In this document: one piece after another, positions 9,733 to 20,871 of the stretch
How the letters are laid out: the number at the start of each line of letters is the position of its first letter
Numbering within the stretch: position 1 is the stretch's first letter
Assembly (NCBI GenBank): GCA_024220505.1
Contig: JAKZZE010000030.1
Coordinates: 248,001 to 312,000, forward strand
DNA length: 64,000 nucleotides
Origin: Rhizopus arrhizus
Lineage: Eukaryota; Mucoromycota; Mucoromycetes; Mucorales; Rhizopodaceae
Direction of reading: 5' to 3'
Program-made: the position numbers and the translations under genes
Notes under the pieces: generated by a model
Database searches by the model: none
Told to the model about the DNA's origin: nothing
Seen by the model: the letters and a program-made list of their open reading frames with translations, nothing else

Positions 9733-10378
9733 GTGAGGTCCAACACCTTTCTATAAACCTTTGGAACGCGAATGGTCTTCGGACCACGACCGTTCATGAG
9801 GTCTTGTCTCATTGTCTCTCCTCTACTCTCCTTTTTATTACCGAGACTTGGCTTCTTTCCCCTTCTCTTCTTCCTACTGACTGGATGCAGTATCATGTGT
9901 ATGGTGTTCCTGTACCTTCGGCCAATCGTGGTTCGATGGGTGTTACTGCCCTGGTCTCTCCTTCTTGTCCCTTTCCTGTCTCTCAACTTCCTTCACCGAA
10001 TCGGTATACCCTTTCGTTGAAGGTCGGACCCTTTCGCCTTCATTGTTTGTATGTTCCTCCTCCTCTTTCTAACTCTGAATTTATAAATGTACTCTCCTCC
10101 ATTCCTTCCCTTCCCAATACTTTTATTTGCGGCGACTTTAATGCTCGTCTTGGCTAAATGAAAGATTTACCGTCCACATTTTTGCAAGCCTGTAGCGGAG
10201 CTAAAATCAAGCATATAGGCATAAGATATACATCATTCGAAAGCTCGGACAATTTACTCTCAGATGGTGTAACATTTATGTCCCAAAAAGGCAACTAGCA
10301 GACATTATTGAAGCAAGAAAATAGACACTATATGGCCCTGATTTGTATGGTTATCTATGAAAGTTTTATTTGTTTATT

Positions 10379-11705
10379 TTAAGCAGTGCGGGGCTTTTTC
10401 ATGGTGGTACGAGAAGTAGGAGTATAATCTTCATCGTATTCGTTTTCGGAATCCTCATCTGAGATGAAAATAATTGGTTCCATTTCCCCTTGATCACTAA
10501 TGCTATCCTCTAAGACGGTAGTCAGCAAAGATACCAGTGGACCTTGGTCGGCAATGCCTGCTCTATTGAACGACACTTGCGAAAAGCAAGCAAGCATTGC
10601 CTTCCAGTGATTACTGGCATGTTTCCTACGCCATATGAAATCCACTAACTTCCATGGCATCATCGATGCTGTGCGGTGACGACTAGTCACTCCTCGTTTG
10701 ATACCATTCCAGGTGCCTAGTAGCAGGCTGTTAGCATAGTTTAAGGATTCTACGGTTTACACAAGTACATACCTTCAATAGTATTAGTACAAGCACCTGT
10801 CTTCGGATCACGGAACGTTTTTGAGTGATTGACCGTTTCAACAATCAAGTTTCGGCTTGGATCACTGTCAATCCCTTTATAGCCTTTCCAGCAATCTACC
10901 ATAACATGGGAGCCTGTCATCAATGATTAGGTGCACTGATCATCTAGCATATACATATTCTAATCATTACCATCCTTTACGAATGTATCGATTATTAACT
11001 TCAAGGTATTTTGATTGCGGTTAGGTACCGTCAACAAGAACACCTTACGCTCGGGCGTACGCTCTACACCCCCAACAACCCAAACACCATCTACCCTCTT
11101 TCCCTTATTATATTTTCGCTTGCCAAACTTACTTTCGTCTATTTCAACGACAATTGGCTGCCCATCACTGTTAACTCCACCTAAGTATGACTTGTTAATC
11201 ACATACTCTGATGTAAACAAAGCATCACGTACCGACTTGTACATCTTCAATTCGCAGATCTGCCTCCATTATTTGGTATATGTCCTTAATAATGCTGCGG
11301 ACCGTTGGCAGACTAAGACCAGTCATGGTAGATATTGTTCCATTTGGAACTTGTAATAGAAAGAGGTACACTACCAATAGTGTTTGGTGGATGATGGACT
11401 TGCGACCTTGGAAAAAGGAGCCGTCCAGGTAAGAAATACGGCTACGACCGCACGCACAGTTCCTTGAGCCACATCGCCAAAAGAATCCATCTCGGCTTGA
11501 CTGGTTCAAGCGCATTTCAGAACCTTCTTTACACTTGCGTGTAGAAAAAAAAGCGCCATTTTCCTTTAAATAACTTATACCAGTTGCCTTTAGTTACGTT
11601 CCCTCCCATTTAAAAACGAACTTACTTTATGGTACAGTCAGCCGTCATAGTTTTTTCGGCAATATAGGCAAGAGTTGGCATGTTGTTAGCAGCGTTGGAA
11701 GACAT
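10379..11705 (-). CDS. Merlin transposase (ISXO2-like DDE domain), five exons
   Basis: Model: complement of 10379-10716, 10773-10913, 10971-11190, 11243-11573, 11626-11705, giving 369 residues without a stop. All four introns are about 52-57 nt with GT-AG ends. Seen: an N-terminal Cys-rich region (STRKCKEGSEMRL, FWRCGSRNCACGRS) like the zinc ribbon of IS1595 transposases, a helix-turn-helix-like stretch (ISTMTGLSLPTVRSIIKD), then the catalytic core: Asp in VVEIDESKFGKRKYNKGKR, WVVGGVERTPERKVFL, Asp in SHVMVDCWKGYKGI and Glu in ACTNTIEGTWNGIKR. The intact frame and matching ends suggest an autonomous copy. The last 100 residues after TWNGIK are not conserved in my memory of the family. Confidence 0.9.
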
Positions 11706-11953
11706 GAGGTTTTTATGAAATGGAGAAACAGATGAAGGAAAGAAAAAAAAAAACAAAAAGCATCTCTTTTTATATTTTTTTACAAGCTTTGTTATCATTC
11801 CGAGAACAGCCGATAGATACGAAGCATCTCCGCAACGGAAGCTCGTTTTGCCGTAGTGAGATGACAAAAGTTTTCCCGAAACTCTTGAGATTTTGAAAAA
11901 AAAATGCTAAGTAACTTAGAGTAAAAGTAATGCAAAAAGTAGACGACAATGTA

Positions 11954-12029
11954 TGAGCATCTACAGGGAATCGAACCAACGACCTCCACATTTGAAAGCT
12001 ATCAACATAGCTATTTGACCAAGAATGCT
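11954..12029 (-). tRNA. tRNA-like sequence (degenerate, UUC anticodon position), inside Merlin
   Basis: Reading the minus strand, a box A match TGGTCAAATAG and a box B match GGTTCGATTCC lie at the normal spacing for a tRNA gene. U33, a TTC triplet at 34-36 and A37 fall in the right places, and AGCAT/ATGCT could close an acceptor stem. The anticodon and T stems pair poorly, so it is more likely a tRNA relic or tRNA-derived promoter than a working tRNA-Glu gene. Confidence 0.3.
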
Positions 12030-15000
12030 GATTTGCCAATTTTCGTTTTGCAAGTCCTTCTGTCATCAAATTTCTGATTTTTGACGCGGATTTTCTCGAC
12101 TTTCAGAAGTCGTATCTCGACCCGGATTTTTTTAATGACCTTGTATTTGCCCGCACTCTTGCTTGGAGTAATAGGATGGAGGAAAAAAACAACGGAACTT
12201 CGAGAATCTCGCAGTTGACCATTTTTGGTACAATAAACTCCGCTTGAAAATAACAGAATCGTGTTCTGTGACCCCAATAACCATATTAAGCATATTAAAC
12301 TCCGCACGCGGAGTTTATATATGTATATATAGTATGTGGACGGTAAATCTTTCACAGATCCCTCGTCTTGGTGACCTCACTGGTGATGCATTGGTCTCTC
12401 CTCGTGGTGCTGCTATGGTTCGCTGGCTTGCTGATCGTTCCTTGACCGTTCTGAACGGCCCACTGGCTCATGGTATTCCTACCTGGGTCGGGTTTCGTGA
12501 TGATCGAGAGATGAGTAGCATCATTGACATGTTTTTAACCAACGCGTCATTGATGTCTCCTCGCCTTGACATCGCGTCTGACTTGTCTCTTGGTTCTGAC
12601 CATCGTCTACTAACGCTGTCTTTTTCTTTTGCTCAGTCAAGTGCCTCTGAGTCATTGACTGATACTACTGATGCTACTATTCATCCTCGTCGATTATGGA
12701 ACTTGTCTCGCCTTGGTGAACCTGATCCATGTCAACTCTATCAAGATACCTTTTGTACGTCCTCTGCTCCATTGCTTTCTCAACTGAAGAGGTTGGTTCA
12801 ACACCCTCCTTCTTCACGTCCGCCAATTGACGACCTCAACGCGTCGCTCAACAACATCATCTACAGCTCTCTTGACTCTTCTGTCGGTGACCGACCTCCA
12901 CGTCCATCGCATTGGAAAAAGTACTGGACGCAACAACTTCAAGATACTGCTGATTTCCGCAACAGATGTTACCGTAGATGGCGTCGTGCCTTTGGTATTG
13001 ACAAAGTCTACTGGTGGCATCAACATCAACAAGCCAACGTCTCCTTTCGTCAAGCTGTGGCCAATGCCAAACGTCTCTCTTGGCAAGCATTCTGTAAGTC
13101 TTTAGAAACTGACTTTACCAAAGCGATATCAAAAGTCAAGCAACTCAAACGACGACATCAGTCATCATCGTCATTTTCTCATCCTGATGGTCCATCTAAG
13201 GCAGTGGAGGTAATGGCTAGTCACTTGGCTTCGGTCTTTGATGGCAGTCTTCTACCTTCCACTCGTCCACCTTCTCCTCCATCTTCATCCTCTCTTGGTT
13301 TGCCTCTTGGTCTACATGGTTCGTCTCCTTCTGGTACGTCTCCCTCTGGTTCCTCTGGTTCCTCTGGTCCTCCTGGTTCAAGTCACTCATTATTCGCTCC
13401 TTTAACAATCCATATGTATATCGGTCAGCTCCCTACTCGTAAAGCTCCTGGTGCTGATCACATCAAGGCCGAGATGCTCAAGCCGATCAGTACTGACCTC
13501 TCCCACTTGCTGTCTTGGTTCTTCTCCTTGTGCTGTCAATGGTCTTACGTTCCTTCTCTCTGGCGGCATGCTCAAGTCTATCCGATCTTCAAGAAAGGTG
13601 ATCCTTCGCTGCCGTCCAACTATCGACCTATCTCACTGACCTCGGTATTTAGAAAGCTCCTTGAGCTTAGTCTTGCTCCATGGCTCGCCTCGGTGTCGGC
13701 TCGACTTGATCTGGCTCAAGGTGGCTTTCGTCCTCGTCGCTCAGCTCTTGACCAAGCCCTATGTCTTCATGAGCTGATGCAGTCCTATTATCGTCGTTCA
13801 CATCGTTTTCCTGTGGTTGCATTCCTGGATATCAAGTCGGCCTACGATACCGTCGACCGGCGTGTTATCTGGGATGCTCTCTCTCGTTCTGGTGCTGGTT
13901 CGTCTCCTTGTCTGCCTCTCTTGGTCCATCTTTTTGATGATGTCTCGGTATCTGTCTTGGTGTCTAATCACTCGTCCGCTCCTTTTTCTCCTGTCACCGG
14001 TGTCTTGCAAGGTTCTGTCCTCAGTCCTCACTTGTACTCGGTGTACATCAACACATTACCTGCTCTCCTTCGTCAAGTCGCTGCTCCTGCCACCCATTTG
14101 GTTCCCTCCTCTGGTCGCTCCGATGCTGGTATGGTCCCAGTCAACTCTCTCCTCTTTGCTGACGATGTCGCAGTCATTGGCTCGGCAAAGTCAGTCAAAG
14201 AGATGCTCAAGCTCTGTGAGGATCACTCGCTGTCTCTTGGCTATCGATGGAATCCTCTGAAGTGCGCGGTGCTCAACCACCCCACTTCCTCTTCATCATC
14301 ATCTGGTTCAACCCAACTTACACTCTATGGTACTTCTCTGCCTTTGGTCGAAAAGTTTGTATACCTTGGTATGCCTTTCGTCAAGACTGGTCTCTCTGCT
14401 GCTTCGGTGCTTCCTCTTCGTTCTCCTGGTGTTCTAAAGCTCATGTCGATCCTCAATTTTATAGGTGTCAATCGTCAAGGCTTTTCTCTTCTGTTGTGTG
14501 CTCGCATTTATGCTACTTTTGTCCGTCCCAAGTTCGAATATGGTCTCGCTATCTCAAAGTTTACTGCAATTCAAGCCAAAGAAATAGAACGTCTTCAAGA
14601 TCGCTGCCTTCGTATGATGGTAGGTGGTCATGCCACCTCCTCTACATTGGTCATCAAGCATATGACAACCTTGCCGTCTATGCACCACCGCATAGATGTA
14701 CTTACAACTCGTTTCTGCCTTCGTGCCCGTTCTCTCCCTGGCTCTTGTCTGCTGTCTCTTCTATCGTCGACATTGCCAGTGTCTCGAGTCAAGATTCATC
14801 TTGAAAAGAATCCGCTCTTCTTGGCTTTGCCTTCTCCTCTTCCGTCCTCCGATGCTCGGCTCAAGACCTTCTTTCGCCAGTATCGTGAGCGTCAAGTCAT
14901 CTCTCTCGTCACCTCCACTACCCAGGTTCTCTTACGCGCATGTCGCCCTGCTCTGGTGGTTGATCCCATCTTATACGTTCCTGCAACCCGTGCAGAACGC

Positions 15001-15811
15001 TCTCTCTTGGTTCGTTGGCGTCTTGGTTGGTTACCAGGTAAGCCTGAAGACTGTCCTTGTGGACGTGATCGTCGTTCCCGTCGCCACTTTCTTGAGTGCG
15101 ATTTGATACCGTCTTTCCTCTGGTCTGATCTGCCGCGCTGTCCTCCTTGGTCTTATCCCATTGACTATGCTCTCTCTTCGTTGCCTCTTGGCCGTTCAGC
15201 TCGCTGTCCTCCTTGGTGGTCATCGCTGCTTCTTATGCTTTGGCATATTCAACGTCTCTGCCGTCCTGATAGCTTCTATGCTATTGACTCTTCTCCTGGT
15301 GCCTTATGGTATTCTAGCTCTTCTCGTAACTCTGACTGAAACCCTTCTTTGTCTGTCTCCTGCTGATCCCCCACGGAAGTAAAGCCATCAAAGTTCCTTA
15401 CCGTTGGGTTGTGACAGTAGGTCAGCTAAGTTGTGGAAGTAGGCAGTCCATCTGATCTTTTTTCTTTATCTTTTTTTTGGAGTTTTTCTGTTTCTCAGGC
15501 TCCTTTTTTTGTACTTGTTCTTTTTTCTTTGTACTTGAAGATGCAACAATGACTTTTTAGTCGCCTGCAATTTATCTTCGTTATTTAATAAAAACAAAAT
15601 CTTTAACCTGAGCTAAGCGACCACCTTTCTTTCGCTCTTCCGACCGTTACACAAGGTATAGTACGCGTAATCAACTTTGAACTCAAATATCTCTGCGAAT
15701 ACGATACATCCATCCACCGTTTTAACACCAAAATAATCGTCGTATTTTTCTCTACAAACTATATTTTTTTCAACTCGATTGCTCTATTTTTCATCATTTT
15801 CGACATTTCCC

Positions 15812-16822
15812 ATGTCTCAACAATCTGGCACTCCCATTTCGCTCATCTCGCAAGATGGAGTTGCAAATGTCAACATTCCAAACGCTTCTGACATGCAACA
15901 AGCTTTGCAATATTTATTGCACAACTTCCAAACCCTCCAGCAACGTGTTTCAACACACGATGACTTGTTTGCTGAACTGACTGCTTTACGCAGTGAAAAC
16001 GCTACTCTGAAGGCGAAAATTGCCTCACTCGAGTCTCAACTTTCCGCTGGCGCTGACGTCAATAGTTCTTCCGCTTTCTCCTCTTTGGCTTCCGGCCCGG
16101 CTACCATACGTGCGCCCCAAGATGCTCCTCCAATGAACAATTCAACCTATAGTGCTATTGCTGCCAAGGCTGCTGCTACTACTACTGCTACTACCACCTC
16201 TCGCCGCCCACCTAGCAAGAAGCGTAAGCTTGCTGCTAGTCGTACATTTATGCCAGTTGATCCTTCTGCTCCTCGTGGATTCGAGTACTTGTACTTGAAT
16301 CGCAACCGCAAGCTGTCCCGTTCTGAAGTTCGCAGAAACCTCCGTTTGCTTGGCCTCGACCTCTCCCGCATCCTTGATATCTGCTTCCCTGGACCTAAGG
16401 TCATTGGTCTCTTGGTTCATGTCCAGTACAAAGAAGAGGTGATCTCTCTTCTATCCACAGCCAAGGTTCCGTTGGTTGACGGTTTTGATCCTTTGGATCC
16501 TGTCCACTTGGCGGATCCTGAGCTCCAGCATCTTTCATCGGCTGACAAGGCTAATGAATGTGCTGAGCTGCAGTTCACTCGCTGCTCCCGTGCTCTCTCT
16601 CGTCTTGGTGCTGGCCGTGCTCATCTAGTGGGTCCCGTAGGTAAGTACTTTTGTTCCAAGGGTTGGCTTGATGACGACTCTTTGAGTCAGATTCTGTCCT
16701 CCCTTCCCCCTTCCTCTTTTGCTTCTCGTGGTCGTGACCCAGGCGCTGCTTTCCGTGGTGACACGGTCATGTCAGATGCTTTGGTCTCTGATTCCGCTAG
16801 TGCTGGATCACACTCATTATGA
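15812..16822 (+). CDS. LINE ORF1 protein, copy C
   Basis: 336 residues, same length as copy B ORF1 when started at MSQQSG (15812); an upstream in-frame ATG (15779) is not conserved as a start in copy B. Coiled-coil region, basic cluster PPSKKRKLAASR and the conserved C-terminal half are all present with a few substitutions. Overlaps the ORF2 start by ATGA (16819-16822). Confidence 0.86.
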   Translation: MSQQSGTPISLISQDGVANVNIPNASDMQQALQYLLHNFQTLQQRVSTHDDLFAELTALRSENATLKAKIASLESQLSAGADVNSSSAFSSLASGPATIRAPQDAPPMNNSTYSAIAAKAAATTTATTTSRRPPSKKRKLAASRTFMPVDPSAPRGFEYLYLNRNRKLSRSEVRRNLRLLGLDLSRILDICFPGPKVIGLLVHVQYKEEVISLLSTAKVPLVDGFDPLDPVHLADPELQHLSSADKANECAELQFTRCSRALSRLGAGRAHLVGPVGKYFCSKGWLDDDSLSQILSSLPPSSFASRGRDPGAAFRGDTVMSDALVSDSASAGSHSL

Positions 16823-19800
16823 GTGAGGTCCAACACCTTTCTATAAGCCTTTGGAACGCGAATGGTCTTCGGACCACGACCGTTCATGAAGTCTTGTCTC
16901 ATTGTCTCTCCTCTACTCTCCTTTTCATCACCGAGACTTGGCTTCTTTCCCCTTCTCTCCTTCCTACTGACTGGATGCAGTATCATGTGTATGGTGTTCC
17001 TGTACCTTCGGCCAACCGTGGTTCGATGGGTGTTACTGCTCTGGTCTCTCCTTCTTGTCCCTTTCCTGTCTCTCAACTTCCTTCAGCGAATCGGTATACC
17101 CTTTCGTTGAAGGTCGGACCCTTTCGCCTTCATTGTTTGTATGTTCCTCCTCCTCTTTCTAACTCTGAATTTATAAATGTACTCTCCTCCATTCCTTCTC
17201 TCCCCAATACTTTATTTGTGGCGACTTTAATGCTCGTCTTGGTGACCTCACTGGTGATGCATTGGTCTCTCCTCGTGGTGCTGCTATGGCTCGCTGGCTT
17301 GCTGATCGCTCTTTGACCGTTCTGAACGGCCCACTGGCTCATGGTATTCCTACCTGGGTCGGGTTTCGTGATGACCGAGAGATGAGTAGCATCATTGACA
17401 TGTTTTTAACCAACGCGTCATTGATGTCTCCTCGCCTTGACATCGCGTCTGACTTGTCTCTTGGTTCTGACCATCGTCTACTCACGTTGTCTTTCTCATT
17501 TGCTCAGTCAAGTGCCTCTGAGTCTTCATCTGAAACTACTGATGCTACCATTCATCCTCGTAGACTATGGAACTTGTCTCGCCTTGGTGAACCTGATCCA
17601 TGTCAACTCTATCAAGATACATTTCGCTCGTCATCTGGTCCTTTGCTTTCTCAACTGAAAAGGTTGGTTCAACACCCTCCTTCTTCACGTCCGCCTATTG
17701 ACGACCTCAACGCGTCGCTCACCAACATTATCTACCGCTCTCTTGACTCTTCTGTCGGTGATCGTCCTCCTCGTCCATCGCATTGGAAAAAGTACTGGAC
17801 ACAACAATTACAAGATGCTGCTGACTTCCGCAACAGGTGCTACCGTAGATGGCGTCGTGCCTTTGGCATCGACAAAGTCTATTGGTGGCATCACATCAAC
17901 AAGCGAATACCTCTTTCCGTCAAGCTGTGGCCAATGCCAAACGTCTGTCCTGGCGAGCATTTTGCAAGTCTCTCGAATCTGACTTCACTAAAGCCGTTTC
18001 CAAAGTCAAGCAACTCAAACGACGACATCAGTCATCATCGTCGTTTTCCCATCCTGATGGTCCATCTAAGGCAGTGGAGGTAATGGCTAGTCACTTGGCT
18101 TCGGTCTTTGATGGCAGTCTTCTACCTTCCACTCGCCCATCACCTCCTCCATCTGCATCCTCTCTTGGTTTGCCTCTTGGTCTCCATGGTTCGTCTCCTT
18201 CTGGTACGTCTCCCTCTGATTCTTCTGGTCCTCCTGGTTCAAGTCACACTCTATTCACTCCTTTAACAATACATATGTACATCGGTCAGCTCCCTACTCG
18301 TAAAGCTCCTGGTGCTGATCACATCAAGGCCGAGATGCTCAAGCCGATCAGTACTGACCTCTCCCACTTGCTGTCTTGGTTCTTCTCCTTGTGCTGTCAA
18401 TGGTCTTACGTTCCTTCTCTCTGGCGGCATGCTCAAGTCTATCCGATCTTCAAGAAAGGTGATCCTTCGCTGCCGTCCAACTATCGACCCATCTCACTGA
18501 CCTCGGTGTTTAGAAAGCTCCTTGAGCTTAGTCTTGCTCCATGGCTCGCCTCGGTATCGCCTCAACTTGATCTGGCTCAAGGTGGCTTTCGTCCTCGTCG
18601 TTCAGCTCTTGACCAAGCCTTATGTCTTCATGAGCTGATGCAGTCCTACTATCGTCGCTCCCATCGGTTTCCTGTGGTGGCATTCCTGGATATCAAGTCG
18701 GCCTACGATACCGTCGACCGGCGTGTTATCTGGGATGCTCTCTCTCGCTCTGGTGCTGGTTCCTCTCCTTGTCTGCCTCTCTTGGTCCATCTCTTTGATG
18801 ATGTCTCGGTGTCTGTCTTGGTGTCCAACCATTCTTCTGCTTCCTTCTCTCCTGTCACCGGTGTCTTGCAAGGTTCTGTTCTCAGTCCTCACTTGTACTC
18901 GGTGTACATCAATACATTACCTTCATTACTTCGTCAAGTCGCTGCTCCTGCCACTCATTTGGTTCCCTCCTCTGGTTCTGCTGATGCTGGTATGGTCCCA
19001 GTGAACTCTCTCCTCTTTGCTGATGATGTCGCAGTCATTGGCTCGGCAAAGTCAGTCAAAGAGATGCTCAAGCTTTGCGAGCAACATTCGCTGTCTCTGG
19101 GTTATCGATGGAACCCAACAAAATGTGCGGTGCTCAAACATCCACCATTATCATCTTCCTCGTCTAGTCGCCTCCAGTTGTACGGTACTCCTCTGCCTTT
19201 GGTGGATGAGCCGTATATCTTGGAGTGCCCTTCGTCAAGTCTGGTCTCTCTGCTCCTTCCTTGGTTTCTCTCCGGTCTCCTGGTGTCATCAAGGTTATGG
19301 CTATCCTGAACAAGATTGGTGTCAATCGTCAAGGTTTCTCTCTGCTGCTCTGCTCCCGAATCTATGCTACCTTTGTTCGCCCGAAGTTTGAGTATGGCCT
19401 AGCCATATCTCGGCTGACGGCAACCGACCTCAATTCTATAGAAGGTTTACAAGATCGCTGTCTTCGTCTCTTGGTCGGTGGTCATCGTACCTCGTCCACT
19501 ACTATTATCAAGCACATTACAACACTGCCATCTATGCGCCACCGCATAGATGTGCTTATCACTCGCTACTGTCTACGTGCTCGTTCTCTTCCTGTTTCTT
19601 GCTTGCTTTCTCTGCTGTCAACAACACTACCTGTCTCTCGCATACAAGTCCATCTTCAAAAGAATCCGCTCTTCTTGGCCTTGCCTTCTCCTCTTCCGTC
19701 CTCCGATGCTCGGCTCAAGACCTTCTTTCGCCAGTATCGTGAGCGTCAAGTCATTTCTCTCGTCACCTCCACTACTCAGGTTCTCTTACGCGCATGTCGC

Positions 19801-20193
19801 CCTGCTTTGGGGTTTGATCCCATCTTATACGTTCCTGCAACCCGTGCAGAACGCTCTCTCTTGGTTCGTTGGCGTCTTGGCTGGCTGCCAGGTAAACCCG
19901 AAGACTGTCCTTGTGGCCTTGATCGTCGCTCTCGTCGTCACTTCCTAGAGTGCGACCTTATACCCTCGTTCCTCTGGTCCGATCTACCTCGCTGTCCTCC
20001 TTGGTCTTATCCCATTGACTATGCTCTCTCTTCGTTGCCTCTTGGTCGCTCAGCTCGCTGTCCTCCTTGGTGGTCATCTCTCTTGTTGATGCTCTGGCAT
20101 ATTCAACGTCTCTGCCGTCCTGATAGCTTTTATGCTATTGACTCTTCTCCTGGTGCCTTATGGTATTCAAGTTCTTCTCGTAGCCCTGACTGA
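16819..20193 (+). pseudogene. LINE ORF2, copy C (three frameshifts)
   Basis: Endonuclease-RT ORF2 broken by three one-base deletions relative to copies B and E: near 17212 (one T lost in ACTTTTATT before the CGDFNARLG motif), near 17895 (one A lost in CATCAACATC) and near 19210 (GAGTTCG read as GAGCCG). Between breaks all motifs are present, including FLDIKSAYDTVDR, FADDVAVIGS and the terminal CPCG ... HFLEC knuckle. Ends are full length, so the copy decayed after insertion or was copied from a defective template rescued in trans. Confidence 0.88.
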
Positions 20194-20471
20194 AACCCTT
20201 CTTTGCCTGTCTCCTGCTGATCCCCCACGGAAGTAAAGCCATCAAAGTTCCTTGCCGTTGGGTTGTGACAGTAGGTCAGCTAAGTTGTGGAAGTAGGCAG
20301 CGAATCTCATCTTTCTTCTTTATCTTTTTTTGGAGTTTTTCTGTTTCTCAGGCTCCTTTTTTTGTATCTTATTCTTATTTTTTGTACTTGAAGATGCAAC
20401 AATGACTTTTTAGTCGCCTGCAAATATCTTCCTATTAAATAAAAACAAAATCTTTAACCTGAGCTAAGCGA

Positions 20472-20871
20472 CCACCTTTCTTTCGCTCTTCCGACCGTTA
20501 CACAAGGTATTTATTTTTGCTCATCTTTGAACTCGATTTTCACCACCAATACGATACATCCATCCACCGTTTTAACACCAAAAAACGCGCCTTTTTTTTC
20601 TCTACGACATATATTTTTTTCAGTCCGAATACTCTTATTTTGAATATTTTAGACATCACCCATGTCCCAACATTTCACCCCTGCTAATTTGCAGATGTCG
20701 CCAAATGCCATTGCAAATGTCGACATGTCGAACCCAAATGACATTTCAAATGTTTTCAAATACCTTCTGAATACTGTTAACACGCTTCAAGAACCTGTTA
20801 CGACTCACGACGACATTTTAAACGAATTGTCCACATTGCGTAATGAAAATGCAACATTAAAGGCCGAGATT
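20472..20871 (+). mobile_element. LINE 5' stub D1 (5' UTR and ORF1 start only)
   Basis: After copy C and the usual junction, a divergent 5' UTR starts at 20491. ORF1 starts at 20662 (MSQHFTPANLQ...) and stops being LINE D1 at 20871, within the coiled-coil region, where a new 5' end begins. Subfamily differs clearly from copies B and C in both UTR and ORF1 start. Confidence 0.75.

Larger units (their letters stand above)
10152..12361 (-). mobile_element. Complete Merlin-superfamily (IS1595/ISXO2-like) DNA transposon
   Basis: 2210 bp inserted in the endonuclease region of LINE copy B. It is flanked by an 8-bp duplication CTCGTCTT (10144-10151 and 12362-12369); the next two bases GG also match, so 8-10 bp is the visible range. 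Ends are inverted repeats with the core TGAAAGATTTACCGTCCACA, read inward on both sides behind GG. It contains one spliced transposase gene on the minus strand. Merlin elements use 8-9 bp duplications, in line with this. Excision in silico restores the LINE frame. Confidence 0.92.
9729..15339 (+). pseudogene. LINE ORF2, copy B (endonuclease-RT), disrupted by Merlin element
   Basis: ORF2 in two blocks, 9729-10151 and 12370-15339. The first encodes the start of an exonuclease-endonuclease-phosphatase (APE-like) domain: LWNANGL, FITETWL (catalytic Glu) and ICGDFNARLG. The second resumes at GDL and gives SIIDMFLTN, SDHRLLTLSF (the SDH motif), then the RT with APGADHIKAEML, FLDIKSAYDTVDR, FADDVAVIGS and the C-terminal CPCG ... 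HFLEC knuckle. Each block is fully open, so this was probably functional until the Merlin insertion. Translation of the 3' block from inside Merlin is an artefact. Confidence 0.9.
8551..15620 (+). mobile_element. LINE copy B (full length apart from a Merlin insertion)
   Basis: Full-length LINE. The 5' end is placed at CCGACCGTTACACAAGG (8551) because the same sequence starts a stub inserted mid-ORF at 20872. ORF1 8722-9732, ORF2 9729-15339 (split by Merlin), 3' UTR to about 15620. Without the Merlin insert the copy would be about 4.85 kb with both frames open. It is joined head to tail to copy A upstream and copy C downstream through the same short junction (CCACCTTTCTTTCGCTCTT). Confidence 0.9.
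15640..20471 (+). mobile_element. LINE copy C (full length, frameshifted)
   Basis: About 4.83 kb from CCGACCGTTACACAAGG (15640) to AGCTAAGCGA (20471). ORF1 is intact; ORF2 carries three single-base deletions. It follows copy B and precedes stub D1 with the same head-to-tail junction. The first two thirds resemble copies A and B, whereas about 19080-19660 resembles copy E and the end again resembles B, so it is mosaic. Confidence 0.9.

Noticed and set aside
12244..12369. N-terminal 42 residues of a 1031-residue ORF beginning at 12244
   Set aside because: They come from the end of the Merlin element read by chance into LINE ORF2; the natural ORF2 start is at 9729.
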